Shown here: piece after piece, positions 45,640 to 56,935 of the stretch
Numbering within the stretch: position 1 is the first letter of the stretch
Layout: each line of letters begins with the position of its first letter
Assembly: GCA_905250025.1 (NCBI GenBank)
Contig: CAJNOJ010000286.1
Location: 56,783 to 120,782, forward strand
Source: Adineta ricciae
Lineage: Eukaryota > Rotifera > Eurotatoria > Adinetida > Adinetidae
Length of the DNA: 64,000 nucleotides
Direction of reading: 5' to 3'
Notes under the pieces: model-generated
Told to the model about the DNA's origin: nothing
Database searches by the model: none
What the model saw: only the letters and a program-made list of their open reading frames with translations
Position numbers and translations under genes: made by a program

Positions 45640-47285
45640 CTAGTTAAGTTTCGTAATAAAAAATTGGATATTGTCAGCGATACAATAGTTTTCTTCGTTA
45701 TATGTACTAGTATCGTCATAGGTCAAATTTCTGATGAATCCAACTTTTAACTGAACTTTATGCATCTCACGATTAAATTGATTTGATAGTTTCAAACGTT
45801 CGATTTGCATTTTACTCTTGGTTTCTAAATTGCAGAACAGACAAGTGCTAGAGGACTGAAAAAGAAATCAAGTTTCGTGTTATGACTTTACCTCGATATA
45901 CAGGTTCATATTTTAAACCATTCATATCGAAGAAAGTGAGCTGCATATAGCCGTATTGGTTGCCTGAACATTGGTAATCGATGGATACATTGTAGCGAGC
46001 CATACCAGCTGTGATCAATAGAATGAACTCATCAAAAGAGATATTCTGAGCCATCGACACCGCCAGTTTTAAACTATATGATGGCGTCACTCGAAAATGG
46101 TATTTCCCATAGCCTGTTGTAGAATTCTGGCTGTTGTACGCAATGGAACTTAGCCTTCCAGGAACTGAGACAGTCCAACCAGTCGGATGTGTATTGTTAG
46201 TTAGCGAATCCTGAAAATAGAGTTTTATGAGTCGCGAAAAATTATGACTCACATGATCTATTCAGAAAACAAGATCAACGAAAATAAAAGATGATGATAG
46301 CTAATTCATGAGATACATAATAGATTTTTGAATCATATAGTACTCAAAACAATCGACTTCAAGAAAAAATAGAAAATCGTATGCTTACGTTCTGCTCGGC
46401 ATCACCATTAACCACTAAATTTTTCCTTACAATCGGTCCCCATGTTCCATTAGGCAGAATAGAATTATGCAGTTTCATTCTTTTCAATAGTTGATCTGAT
46501 ATAATTGCTCCTGTCAAGTTCGTACCTATAAAATCCATATATTGCGTAATCCATCTGACGCCAGTAAAATTACACTCGACTAGTGATGCTCCGACAAAAT
46601 CCATCTCAAAAAATGTCCCTTGACTAAAATCTGCTTGGTTCAATGCTGCAAATCTGAAAGATGTTCGAAAGAATCGTGTTCTAGTGAAATCTATCTTGTA
46701 CATGATGGAATAAGAAAAGTTTGAACGGTCGATGAAACAATTGATAAATGATGCCTTCGATAAATAAACATGATGTAAGTAGAGGTAATTAAACGAACAA
46801 GTAGCATCCACTGTTCCTCGGAAATTGACTCCATTGAAGTCAGCTTCATTGACTTTCAATAAGGATGAAATTGCCTTTTCTGGTGAATGATAAATCAGTT
46901 CACTATCATAAAGAAACAAGAGTAAATGTTTTTTCCGTTCTATGTCGAGTTGTCGAAGGCTAGCTAATGTTTTGGCGCGGATTTTCATCAACGTATCTTT
47001 GCTATTATTCATTGTGAATAGTTCTGAGACATCGTCAAGATAGGTTTCGTACACTTTTTCTTTGTGTAAATTTTCTGCGTGGAGATCAGATTGTTTTCTC
47101 GAGAGAAGGGCATCCTGTTTGTCTTGTTCACGTTGTGCAGAAGAAAATTTTTGCTGTTGAATTGTTGTAATCACAGTGAAAAGACCAATAGTGAATGGAA
47201 TCAATGCAGAGAAGAATAATTTAATTAAACTTAAGCGATTTAATTTTCTTGTCATCTGAATATTGTTACTTATAGAGATTTTCAT
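45640..47285 (-). CDS. Pentapeptide-repeat membrane protein, copy C1 (3 exons)
   Basis: Exons are 46389-47285, 45902-46210 and 45640-45855, giving 473 residues. Introns are 178 bp (donor GTAAGCATACG) and 46 bp (donor GTATATCGAG, acceptor TTTCTTTTTCAG). The start is the ATG at 47285; an upstream in-frame GTG is rejected. Near the N-terminus is a transmembrane helix (LIKLFFSALIPFTIGLFTVI). It is followed by a charged coiled-coil-like segment, then pentapeptide repeats A(D/N)(L/F)xx over about residues 150-275 (ADFNGVNFRG, NQADFSQGTFFEMDFVGASL, TNLTGA). After VVNGDAEQN comes a beta-rich C-terminal domain with THPTGWTV, as in some carbohydrate-binding-like modules. It is probably a membrane-anchored scaffold facing the lumen or outside; partners are unknown. 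Reading through the small intron stops early and hides exon 3, which is conserved in copy C2. Confidence 0.75.
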
Positions 47286-47707
47286 ATGAGTACTATTGTT
47301 CACTAAGATAATATCATCAGATTTTCTCTCTCTTTATCATGTAATTTATTACAATGAAATATCTGACACTTTATCACTTTGACACGTATATAGAAGAAAA
47401 AAGTGGAAAAAGTATTTAAATCACGTTTCTTATTCTTCAAATAAAATCGTATAGTGTGAATCGTTCATTTTTAGACGCGTGAATTGAATCATATAAACTG
47501 TCGATGACAAATATCATTATTTTTTAATCAGAACAGAAAAATCTCCAATGACACGTTTTAAAAACATTGATTTATATGTCTGTTCTTTTAATATAAAAGG
47601 TATCTCATTAAAGATACGAAACTTTTACATCATCTCTGCGAAAGCTTTAAGACGTTTTTGGAGCTATGAGTAATTTCGTACAGTTTGTGCAAAACCATTA
47701 TATGGTA
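47286..47707. other. Gene-less spacer
   Basis: Promoter side of the pentapeptide-repeat gene. No feature recognised. Confidence 0.5.
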
Positions 47708-48229
47708 CACGGTTGCCAAAAATGTTTTTCCAGGGGGGTACAGCCCTAGCGACTAGTGATAGAAGCAATGAATTTTATACCAAAAGAAAGCCCGTCAAAA
47801 ACGGGATCCAGGGGTATATTTTAATGTTTTATAAGAGAGGGCTGACTAGTTACGATTGTACCGACTCTGCAATAGAATGTAATACAACCGTAAAGAAAAT
47901 GTATATTATCGTAAAATTGGTAGCGAATTTATCAGACAATTATTCGTTATTGTACCAGGTTCATAAAAAATAAACATTGGTTCGATACATCCATCATTCT
48001 TTAATCATTTTTACTCAGGAATTTATCTTCGAAAACAACATCTTATCAGTAGTAAATTCTTCAAGTTGTCTGAAGGTCCACAGTTCTATAGCTTGCCCCT
48101 CTCTCATAGGACATTGAAATATACCCTTAGATCCCGTGTCTGACGAGCTTTCTTTTGGTATAAAATCTATTGTTTCTATCACTAGTCGTTAGGCTTGTAC
48201 CCCCTGGAAAAACATTTTTGGCAACCGTG
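47708..48229. mobile_element. 522-bp foldback MITE
   Basis: Left and right ends are long imperfect inverted repeats of about 140 bases, starting CACGGTTGCCAAAAATGTTT on both sides. TA dinucleotides flank both ends (47706-47707 and 48230-48231), but they sit in a GTAC palindrome so the target duplication is ambiguous. The interior has no transposase. It is probably a non-autonomous mariner/Tc1-like or related element. Confidence 0.75.
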
Positions 48230-48429
48230 TACTTGAGGCTATTAGTAGTTTCGCACTTTGTATACCAAACCATAAGTTAGCCAACGCGACAGTCAATGCA
48301 TTCGTAAAAAGTCCACGAAACCACTATACCAATTACGAAACGTAAGGTGGATTCGTCTTTGACATACAAAACTTCCCACTCCCTCACCCACACCCACCCT
48401 CAACATATTTCTACACGTTTACAATCAAC

Positions 48430-49251
48430 AGATGTACCATCTATTCATGCTGTTATACCTGATATTGAAAGTTTAAAAGCAAGTTTGGAATGAATGGCAA
48501 ACGATTCGAAATTATCCAGTGAACGAGGTTAGATTGTATTTTATTTTCGACTAGTATCCGTTGATGTACTGTGATCATTTTTACAACAAATATATTGTTT
48601 TTCCGACAACGTGCACAAGTATTGCTGGAAGTTATGATTGACTGTCATCCTATTCATCTAATGGCTTTATTTTTAAATCCAAGAACTAGAAAAATGAAGC
48701 AATGTACAGATGATCAACGAAATTCATGTCTAGAATATATAAAACAAGAAATGATTATGTTTGATGCATTTGATAATGATAATGAAAAACAATTGGAAAA
48801 CAGCAATTTCAGCAATACATTGAAAAAGAGACGAGGCAATGAAAGAATTCAAACTGGTTGCATTATGGAGAAATATTATGATGAAGAAGATGAACCAATT
48901 GATTCACCGATTACAACAACTGCTATGCGTCAAATAGAGATTGGCAATTATTTGAAGTTTGGAATGGATAAGCAGATTGAATCATGTTCTTCAGTTTCTT
49001 CTTCAAACGAGGAAGAGTACAACTCATTGAACTTTTGGAAGCATAATTTTAGATTATATCCACGTTTATCAAAAATGGCTAAACGTGTTTTTTCTGTACT
49101 GGCAACTAGTACCGCAGTAGAACGAGAGTTTTCATTGGCAGGAAATATTGTAACTAAAAAACGGTCATGATTATCTCCTGAAACGGTAAATGATATCCTT
49201 TTTCAAAATTCATTTGAAAGATATAAAGACAAAAATGCTCAGAGCAGATAA
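48430..49251 (+). pseudogene. hAT-family transposase C-terminal relic
   Basis: The frame from about 48571 carries IDCHPIHLMALFLNPRTR (typical hAT mid-region) and a Ser/Asp/Glu-rich stretch. The C-terminal dimerisation region is NFWKHNFRLYPRLSKMAKRV then LATSTAVEREFSLAGNIV. A TGA at 49168-49170 stands where hAT proteins have an Arg codon (KKRS*LSPETVNDILFQNS), a likely CGA to TGA change. The frame then continues to TAA at 49249-49251. Upstream traces (DVPSIHAVIPDIESLKASLE) precede a stop near 48493. The N-terminal BED finger and the catalytic Asp regions are missing, so it is dead. Confidence 0.8.
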
Positions 49252-50417
49252 ATAGGATCGAGAAAAATATTATTCATTCTTTTGATAAAATTTGTTAAAA
49301 TTTCTTTCTTTTTGGTTTGTATTTATATATGTAATGGATTAGTTTTTGTTACCATTTTTGTCAGATAGATATTTATATAAAGTTGGACGTTTAAAGTAAA
49401 AGTAAGGTAAAATAAAATATTATCAGTATTAATTATGGAGATTCACACATGCGTATGCACGTATATGAATGTCATAGAAAATAAATGCTCTGAAACAAGA
49501 CAATGGAGTGCGTATGAAGGTTAAATAGCTTAGTTATCTGTAAGTGAATTGAACAGTTATGCGAATCAGTTCGGTTCGGTTCAAATTTTGAAAAACTCGA
49601 ATCGTGTCCATCTCTGATGCGCTCTCCCGAAAACAGAAAACTGAATTGACCTTAAAAGTATCATTTCTAATGTTTGAAACTCCCCCACACAGGTGGGCCG
49701 TTACGTGGACAGGTCGAAAAGCAACTTGCGCACGAACCAACTTAGGATATATCATACCTTGGTATGCCCTACCTACCCATCACACTCCTAACCATAAAGC
49801 TTTTTGACAATTCGGGTGGTTCCCTCGTTAGTTCATAAAGTAAGAATGGGATCATTCTAAATAGACTCTAATCTTGCTCGTAATATCTAGACTAGATGAA
49901 ACAAGAAATATACAAAGGAGAAAAAAATTGCGATTACTGATGTTTTACTGTTCTTAGAAAATCTCATGATTGAATGCTTCATTCTTATTGTCTCATCTCA
50001 TATCATAAAAATTGGATATCTTAGGAAGAAAGCCCTAAGGGCCCAAATCCTTTGGAGGCTTTTCATACATCATTGAGGTCTACTTATAGCCAAAAGATGG
50101 GTTTTAAACTCGTCAATCATTTCGGAAAGTTCCCTCGTTAGCCAAACGTTGAGTTGTTGACAGCTGGATGGATCCAGGCTCACGGATCATCTTATACCAT
50201 CTTCATTTTTCATTTTGTATCGAAAGTACAATATAGATTCTTGTGGAGGATAAATACACGACTTTTTAAATTAGCTCATCAGAATTACAAATGCATATCT
50301 TTTTATGTCGCTGCTGTTGGTGATTGTGAGGTATCGATCAAGTCTAATAAAAAATGATAGAATTGTGAAATTAATAGGGTTTTATTTGAAGTTTAGAAAA
50401 ACGATGAAAGTATATGT
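49252..50417. other. Gene-less spacer
   Basis: 3' side of the GMC gene. A 13-base word GTTCCCTCGTTAG occurs twice (near 49827 and 50131) about 300 bp apart. No gene is seen. Confidence 0.5.
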
Positions 50418-53400
50418 TTAAGAATTGCTTTTAATTAAATCTGCTGCTCTTTCGGCTACTGCAATAGTTGGAATATTCGCATTACCGGAGACAAGCGTTG
50501 GCATAATACTTGCATCTACAACACGCAGACTTTTTACACCTTTAACGCGCGTATCAGGAGTTACAACCGCCATTGGATCTTCTTGTTTGCCCATTTTACA
50601 CGTACCAATAGGATGGTAAGCTGTAAGACTATATTTTCGAATATACGATTCCAAAAATTGATCTTGATTTTCACTTGTCGTATTTTCATTTCTGTCATCC
50701 ATCATCAGCTCAAGTACACTATTTAACGGTTTAGTTTTACAAATTTGATCAGTTATTTTACATGCTTCAATTAATTTACGAACATCTTCTTTGTCTTCTA
50801 AATAATTCGGATCAATAATTGGATGTACGAAAGGATCATCGCTCGCAAGAGTTATTTCTCCTCTTGATTTTGGATGAAGAAGTACAGGAAGAGCAATCAC
50901 AGTACATTGTTGATCTTCACAAAACTTTGGCTTCAAATATTTCTCATACACTTCTGGTTTAAAGTTCCAAAGTCGGCACAAATTAGCATCAGCTGTCACT
51001 GAACAAAAAAGTAGTTGAATGTCGGGATATTGTGTTTTGTCTAGAAAAATATCGAGATGCAAATAGAAAACCAAGAATTTTGTCTAGATCGCACTCACCA
51101 TTTCCATCCACTTGGAACCAAGCTTGTGATCCACCAACACCTGATGCTAAAGGTCCTTTTCCTTCATGTTTCCAAAGTTCTAGGTTCTCTACTGTTGCAT
51201 CACGATTTGAAAGTGTTGGTAGTCGACTTAGATAAAACAGAGGAGTCATCAAATGATCTTGTAAATTTTTGCCAACTCCAGGCAGATTAACGATCAAAGG
51301 TATTTTATGCTTTTCTAATTCGTTTTGTGGACCAATTCCCGATAGAAGAAGTATTTGAACACTTCCTATTGTGCCTGCTGATAATATTACTTCTTTGCCT
51401 TTGATCAATTCCTCTTTCTCAGATGAATTATCACGTTTAACAATAACTCCTAAATACATAAAAGCATTTTGTATACAGAGTACAATATCTCTGAGTTGTG
51501 TCTTTCTCGAAATAAGAACATAAAATGTGTGAATGTATACGAGCAATTTAAAAGGCATGCTCGTATCTTAGTCATATATAAAGACTTGAAATTTGAACTG
51601 AATGGATATGAAAACGTAGAAGAAATCAATGTCGAAGAAAAAACGTCGAGAAAAAAAATACCAATCTGAATTTGGTCGAAAGAAAAGAAAACCGATCGTG
51701 TAGAACATCGAATGCTTCGTCACTGTATAAAAGAAAGACTTCTTCTAACTTCGTCCTTTTCATCCGATCATTTTTGCGGTCCGTTGATAGGTTTCCTAGA
51801 TAGATGATTTAAAGAGAGGAATGATATCGAATATCGATTTGATAGAGAATAGAGAAGAACAAAGGGGATAGTGATGATATTGTTCGACGATCGTTTATAT
51901 ATCGCTGCTTGTAAATCTTCCACTTCATAATCTTCGTGTTCATACTGATCAAAATGATGTTTTTCTTCAGGCAAATGGTGAACATAATCACTTAATCGAG
52001 CCTGAAATGCTCAAAGTTCAACGATTCCGACGAATTCTCAAAGATCGTGTCGTCAACGAAACAGCTCCTATTTCAAAGATTTTCGATGAAGAAACGACTA
52101 AAGCACAATTAACACCTGCGCTTCCGGAGTCGATCTCATTTGACATCCCTGAGTCATAGGCAAAGAATGGTGATCTTTGCTAGCCCAAAACAGCTCGAAT
52201 TGTTATTCAACAGTGTCACTCGCTTGATGGATGGGACGTTTTTGGCCACTCCACCTTTCTTTAATCAAGCGTTCACGATCCACGGGCACAAGTACGAAAG
52301 CATGCAATATCCAGATTGAATTTTTCTAGATTTGCCGTGTTGCTTTTGCCTCTTAATCGATCGAAAAAAGCGACATATCAAGATTTTTTTCAAGAGTTGA
52401 AAGATGTGGCTGCACAGATGAATCTGGCTTGGAAACCTGAACGAATCACTACAGATTTCGAAGGTGGTCTTATTTCTGCAATCTCTGTCGAAGTAAATCA
52501 AACCAATCACCTTAACTAACAGCGCACGCTTTCTCATAGTTTCCTGAAACATCCGCCAAGGGTGTTTCTTTCATTACAATCAGGCGATTTACCGGCGCAT
52601 TCAAACCTTGGGTTTATCTACATCTTACGCTGAAGTCGAAACTTCTTTCTATCACTTACGCGCTACACAGAATACAAAGGTGAAACAAGAATTGCAGCAG
52701 TTATTTGTATATTTCGATGAATACTGGATGAATAAGATTCCCGTAAAATTGTGGAACGTTTACGGTTCCGGCCATCGAACGAATAACACATGTGAAGGTA
52801 CGTATGCACTTTATTTCTAGACATAGATTCTGCATGTACTCGTTTGGGTTTCCACAACAGATTGAACCGCTGTCTTGAACGAGCTCACGCCAACATCTGG
52901 TCGTTCCTTCGTTGCATCATTAGTGAAGAAACTCGCTTCCAGCACGTGTTTGTTCGCTTACAAACAGACAGTCAACGACGACCAAAAGCAACTTCTTCTG
53001 ATCTTATTCAAAAACGAGTGAATACTCTCAACGAACGCTACAACAATCAAGAGATAGATGCACAGGAGTTATTGGGCGGACTCTCCTTTTTGATTGCAAA
53101 GAAAAAATAAATTCGATGTTCAAACAGTTTTCTCGCAACATTTGAAATTATTTGTATTCTAGTGGATTTTAATAATTGTCGTATTTCATCGTCTTCTCAA
53201 TGACTTCAAATATTAATAAACAGAAAAATGAAAGTTTAAGCCGTTATTAATCTGAATATTGACTGTAGCAGAGAAGACTGTTTAAATCGATCGAAACTTG
53301 TGCTACATTATTTGTGTTGCTTACCAAATATATGTATGAAATGGTGATACAAGTGTGGAACAAGTACTTGTATTACTCTTTATTATCAACCTCATCATCT

Positions 53401-54491
53401 GATTATCATAAATGAGAAATATAGACTGTGGAAACATCAAATAAGTCAAATCCTCGATACGACGACTAACTTGGAATTAGCTAGTACATCCATCGTTGTC
53501 GGGGATTTAGGGCGAAGTATTAAAAATAGCTTTAATTATACTGACCAGTAGCTTGTTTGTGTGCATCAAATACCACTCGGCAGGTGAGTGCTTGTATTAA
53601 TATATCAAGATTTTCTCGTTTAACCGCCGTCAAGAGATAACCACTTGCTGTTGACCAACGCTTGCCATTCTTTATCGACATTTGTGACATTGATACACAT
53701 CCATTTAGACTTTTTCCTGCATTATAATCTTCCATCTCACGATATCCATTCTTTTCACATACTTCAATAAACATTGAATCGATAGGATTGTCTTTTTGCA
53801 CCATGATCACATCAATTATTCCACTGTCTTGATCATGATTGCGAAATTTCTCATTCTTCGGAATAGTATTCAGATCAGCACGTTCTAGTTTCTTAAAGTA
53901 TGGCAACATTTCTGTAAATGACCACTGCGGCAACTCCCAATTATCATAGTCGAGCGCATCACCACGAACATATTGCATATAGTTTATTGAAGAACAACCA
54001 CCGAGAACTTTGCCACGTGGCCAGTTACTTTGTTGATTGACACAACCAAAGTGTGAATGACGTTGAGGCGTAGTCTTATATTGCCAATCAATTTCACCAC
54101 CTTGACATTTAATGCTAAAACATATAAAAAAAAAACTACTCATGTTACTCTGTACATGAGAAAATTTCTTCTTTCAAACAAACAGGCTCAATAAGGTATT
54201 ATTTGAATGATTTTAGTCTGATCAAACTTTCACTCACCTAGCACCGGGCATATGTATTTCTTCGTGCGTATCTGCACCGCCAGCTTCGATCAGAAGAATC
54301 CGTTTATCTTTTTGCTCGGACAATCGATTGGCTAAGACAGCACCTGCTGAGCCTGATCCAACAATAATATAATCATATAAAATTCCATCCGTCTTGGTTT
54401 GTGAAAAGTCACACTCCCATCGTTCTACAACAGTCGCTAATTCACTAACAACTGGTGCAGCAGTCTGGTCACTAATGCTTGTTTCCAACAT
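50418..54491 (-). CDS. GMC-family FAD oxidoreductase (4 exons)
   Basis: Exons are 54238-54491, 53546-54114, 51099-51449 and 50418-51040; all phases agree and give 598 residues, a usual GMC length. The FAD-binding GxGxxG is GSGSAG at residues 45-50 ([19 protein letters not shown]), followed by LLIEAGG. Signature 1 is [15 protein letters not shown] and signature 2 is [18 protein letters not shown]. The C-terminal catalytic region has AYHPIGTC (active His) and SGNANIPT (active Asn). Closest in pattern to choline dehydrogenase or insect glucose-dehydrogenase-like enzymes; the substrate is unknown and there is no signal peptide. Introns are 123, 2096 and 58 bp. Intron 2 (51450-53545) is enlarged by a MULE relic in the opposite orientation. 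AATAAA lies past the stop on the minus strand near 50385. Only one copy exists in the window. Confidence 0.9.
51963..53110 (+). pseudogene. MULE transposase relic inside GMC intron
   Basis: Broken frames keep MULE hallmarks. [19 protein letters not shown] is the end of a FLYWCH module. The catalytic start is [20 protein letters not shown] near 52215-52275, then a [14 protein letters not shown] segment near 52455. [19 protein letters not shown] lies near 52570-52620, [17 protein letters not shown] near 52750-52795, and [18 protein letters not shown] near 52852. The frame ends IAKKK at 53110. Stops and frameshifts occur (for example after the PD near 52318 and within the DFE region). It lies antisense to the GMC gene in its second intron, so splicing removes it from the transcript. 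Confidence 0.85.
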
Positions 54492-55435
54492 CTATCTTCG
54501 ATCTACATACATAAAGAAGACACTTTATTTATCTGTCTGTTTAGTATGCATTCAGCCATCGTGATAGCTATCTCTGCGAAACATTTCATGCAAAATCTCT
54601 GGGTTAAGTGGAGCTTTTGGAGGGAGTCAAGGCCGCTAACCGAGGGTGAGAAATGAGGATAGACCCATAGAAATGAACTGACTAATACACGATTGGAAAA
54701 ACGGTATCGACTAGAACATACGCAAAAGTGTACATTAAATTATGTGGTGATGAAGTGAGCTTGCGACGGTTAGATCATTCTTTTTCTGCTTCAATATTAG
54801 ACACTATTACTTTGAATTAAATTCATAAACGAACTATTCATTCAGACTCTCCAAAACCGTATTTAACGTGCCAAAAAATAGATGTAAATCGTGTTTTAAT
54901 AATACATTGTATGTGCGGCATTTCAGCTGGAAGAAATGCGCCACAATGAGTATCTCATATCGTAAGATAAGATATATTCTATTGTTTCATTGCAATATGC
55001 AATAGAGCTGAGAGAGAAAAGAAATCGTTGAAATGAAGCGTTCTTTTTTTCTGTCCCTTACAAAAAATACACGATTTACTGTCGAAACACCGAAAAACAA
55101 AAGGTCGAAGAGAAAAATGTCGCAAAATTAAATGTCGAAGGATAAATTATCGAAAAACAGAATGTCGACAAGCAAATATCGAACACAAATAATATCGATT
55201 TCTTTTTCGTCTGTAATCTCTGTCCAAGGTTTATGTACTGTATAACACTTATTTCGAATTCGTCGTTCTAATAGCGAATATTCTAGAATAATAAAAATAC
55301 AAAGGATATATGAAAACAAAGAGTACAAATAATAAATTGTCTTATGATCGCCTATATATACGTTCGATGATTTTATACGTACAATTTTTCCATCTTACCT
55401 ATTTGACGTTCACTGTTACTTCTAACAAAGATACT
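54492..55435. other. Gene-less spacer with TCGACATTTT repeats
   Basis: Includes the probable promoter of the GMC gene. An array of degenerate 13-17-bp repeats lies at about 55075-55200. No other gene is supported. Confidence 0.5.
55075..55200 (-). repeat. Degenerate ~14-bp tandem repeats
   Basis: On the minus strand the unit is roughly TCGACATTTTNTTT, occurring about eight times with spacing of 13-17 bases. The same array in opposite orientation lies at about 62815-62950. Confidence 0.65.
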
Positions 55436-56644
55436 CGTATGTTGGTGAAAGAAGGTTTCATTTATAAAAGCAACAAACAGACATTAATGAAGATTTACTG
55501 GATCTGCAAAATCAAAAGCTGTAATGCAAATATTCATACTGATCTCAACCGTAATTTCATGCAATAAAATGGTAAACATAGTTATCTCGTTGAACCAGAA
55601 GAAATCGAAGTAAAACTTTTTCGAGAAGCTCTTAATGTATGTGTTATCAATGAAACAACACCGATTTCGAAGATATATGGTGAAGAGATGATTAAACCTC
55701 ATTTATCACTAGAAACTCTTGCAAATGTACCACTGGTTTCCAGTATAAGTAGTATTTCATTGTGAGAATTTTACGTACTTTTTAGTATGATGTTTTTAAA
55801 ATAGATTCTGCATTGAATCGAACACGACAAAAACGTACACCAGTTCTTCCAATATGTTGTTCATTTGATATTCCTGATTTATATCAATTCACGTCTGCTG
55901 GAGAAAAGTTTTTATTTTGCGATGCCTTGGTTCATTGCAAAAAAGAATGATATTATTTGGTAGTTCAAAACAACTCGACGTATTATTTGATAGCTCGATT
56001 ATTTTCATAGATGGTACGTTTTTAGCAACGCCGTCAATGTTTGATCAAGTTTTACTATATATGGACTAAGATTTGGGTACAGTATGATAGATGTTTTTAG
56101 TATTTTAGAAAAAAATTATTTTAACCTGAAAGAGTTGTTAGTGATTTTGAACTCGGTTTGATATTAGCTGTAGCCGCTGAAGTGAGTCATGATATTCACA
56201 TTGTGCCAAGCTATATTTGCTTTCTATTTTAATTTCCTCAAGCTATCCATCAAGGTCGTTATTTTTATTACAATCAGCGTATTAATCGACGTATTAAAAG
56301 TTTAGGCTTAAGCACAACTTATGCTGAAGGCGATGAAATCAGATCATGCTGTCGTAAATTAATGGCACTTTGTCTTGTACCACTTCAAGAAATTGAAGAT
56401 CAATTTTATAATTTACGAGCATCATTAGATTCACGACTAAAGCAGGAACTGCGTCAATTATTTTTACATTTTCAAAATCATTGGATGATTGATATACCCC
56501 TCCAAATGTGGAATTTTCATGATACTCCACATCGTACGAACAATATTTGTGAAGGTATGTCATTCCATTCTTTTTGAGCATTCGAACGTGTTCTGTTTGC
56601 TTAGCTTTTCACAGCCGATTGAATAGACGTATTGAACGTTCCTA
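55436..56644 (+). pseudogene. Second MULE transposase relic with FLYWCH domain
   Basis: FLYWCH module: EGFIYKSNKQTLMKIYWICK then SCNANIHTDL and GKHSY (55440-55580), with a stop inside at 55567. ALNVCVINETTPISKIYGEE follows. The catalytic start is decayed ([16 protein letters not shown] near 56010-56050), and ERVVSDFELGLILAVAAEVS lies near 56125-56180. RYFYYNQRINRRIKSLGLST (56255-56310) and MWNFHDTPHRTNNICEG (56505-56555) come next. A 50-bp intron-like gap (GTATGT to TTGCTTAG) precedes FHSRLNRRIERS. The gene is then cut at 56645 by a CACTG-ended element. It is related to but clearly diverged from the copy at 51963. Confidence 0.8.
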
Positions 56645-56934
56645 CACTGAAAAAAATGAAGGTGTTCGACCAAACCCCTCAAAAAGGTTTCGTAGATGCT
56701 CAAAACTTCCAAATGTGTCGACATGTTGAAAAAAGTGCTTTTCCAAAATCTACCGAACCAAAAAGGGATCGGTCGGTGGGCACACGCACCGAACCATCGT
56801 CACAGAACCTTTTTAAGTTTCGCACGGCCCCCAAAAGGTTTCGTCGCAAAATACGAAACCGTCGTAGATTCGTACAAAGCCATAGTGCGAAACCTTGAGG
56901 TTCCGTATTATCTGACGAACTTTTATTGGAACGT
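56645..56934. mobile_element. CACTG-ended element, truncated by contig end
   Basis: Starts CACTGAAAAAAATGAAGG within the MULE relic. It contains repeated GGTTTCG and CGAAACC words in both orientations (near 56686, 56837, 56858, 56889). The right end is lost at the n at 56935. Coding frames over it are incidental. Confidence 0.5.
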
Positions 56935-56935
56935 N
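56935..56935. other. Single-n contig join
   Basis: Joins the truncated element to C2, whose first 114 bases equal the end of B1 (28892-29005). Confidence 0.9.

Noticed and set aside
49827-50143. Repeated 13-base word GTTCCCTCGTTAG as a target-site duplication
   Set aside because: The 300 bases between have no terminal repeats or coding content, and 13 bp is long for the families seen; left as a simple repeat.
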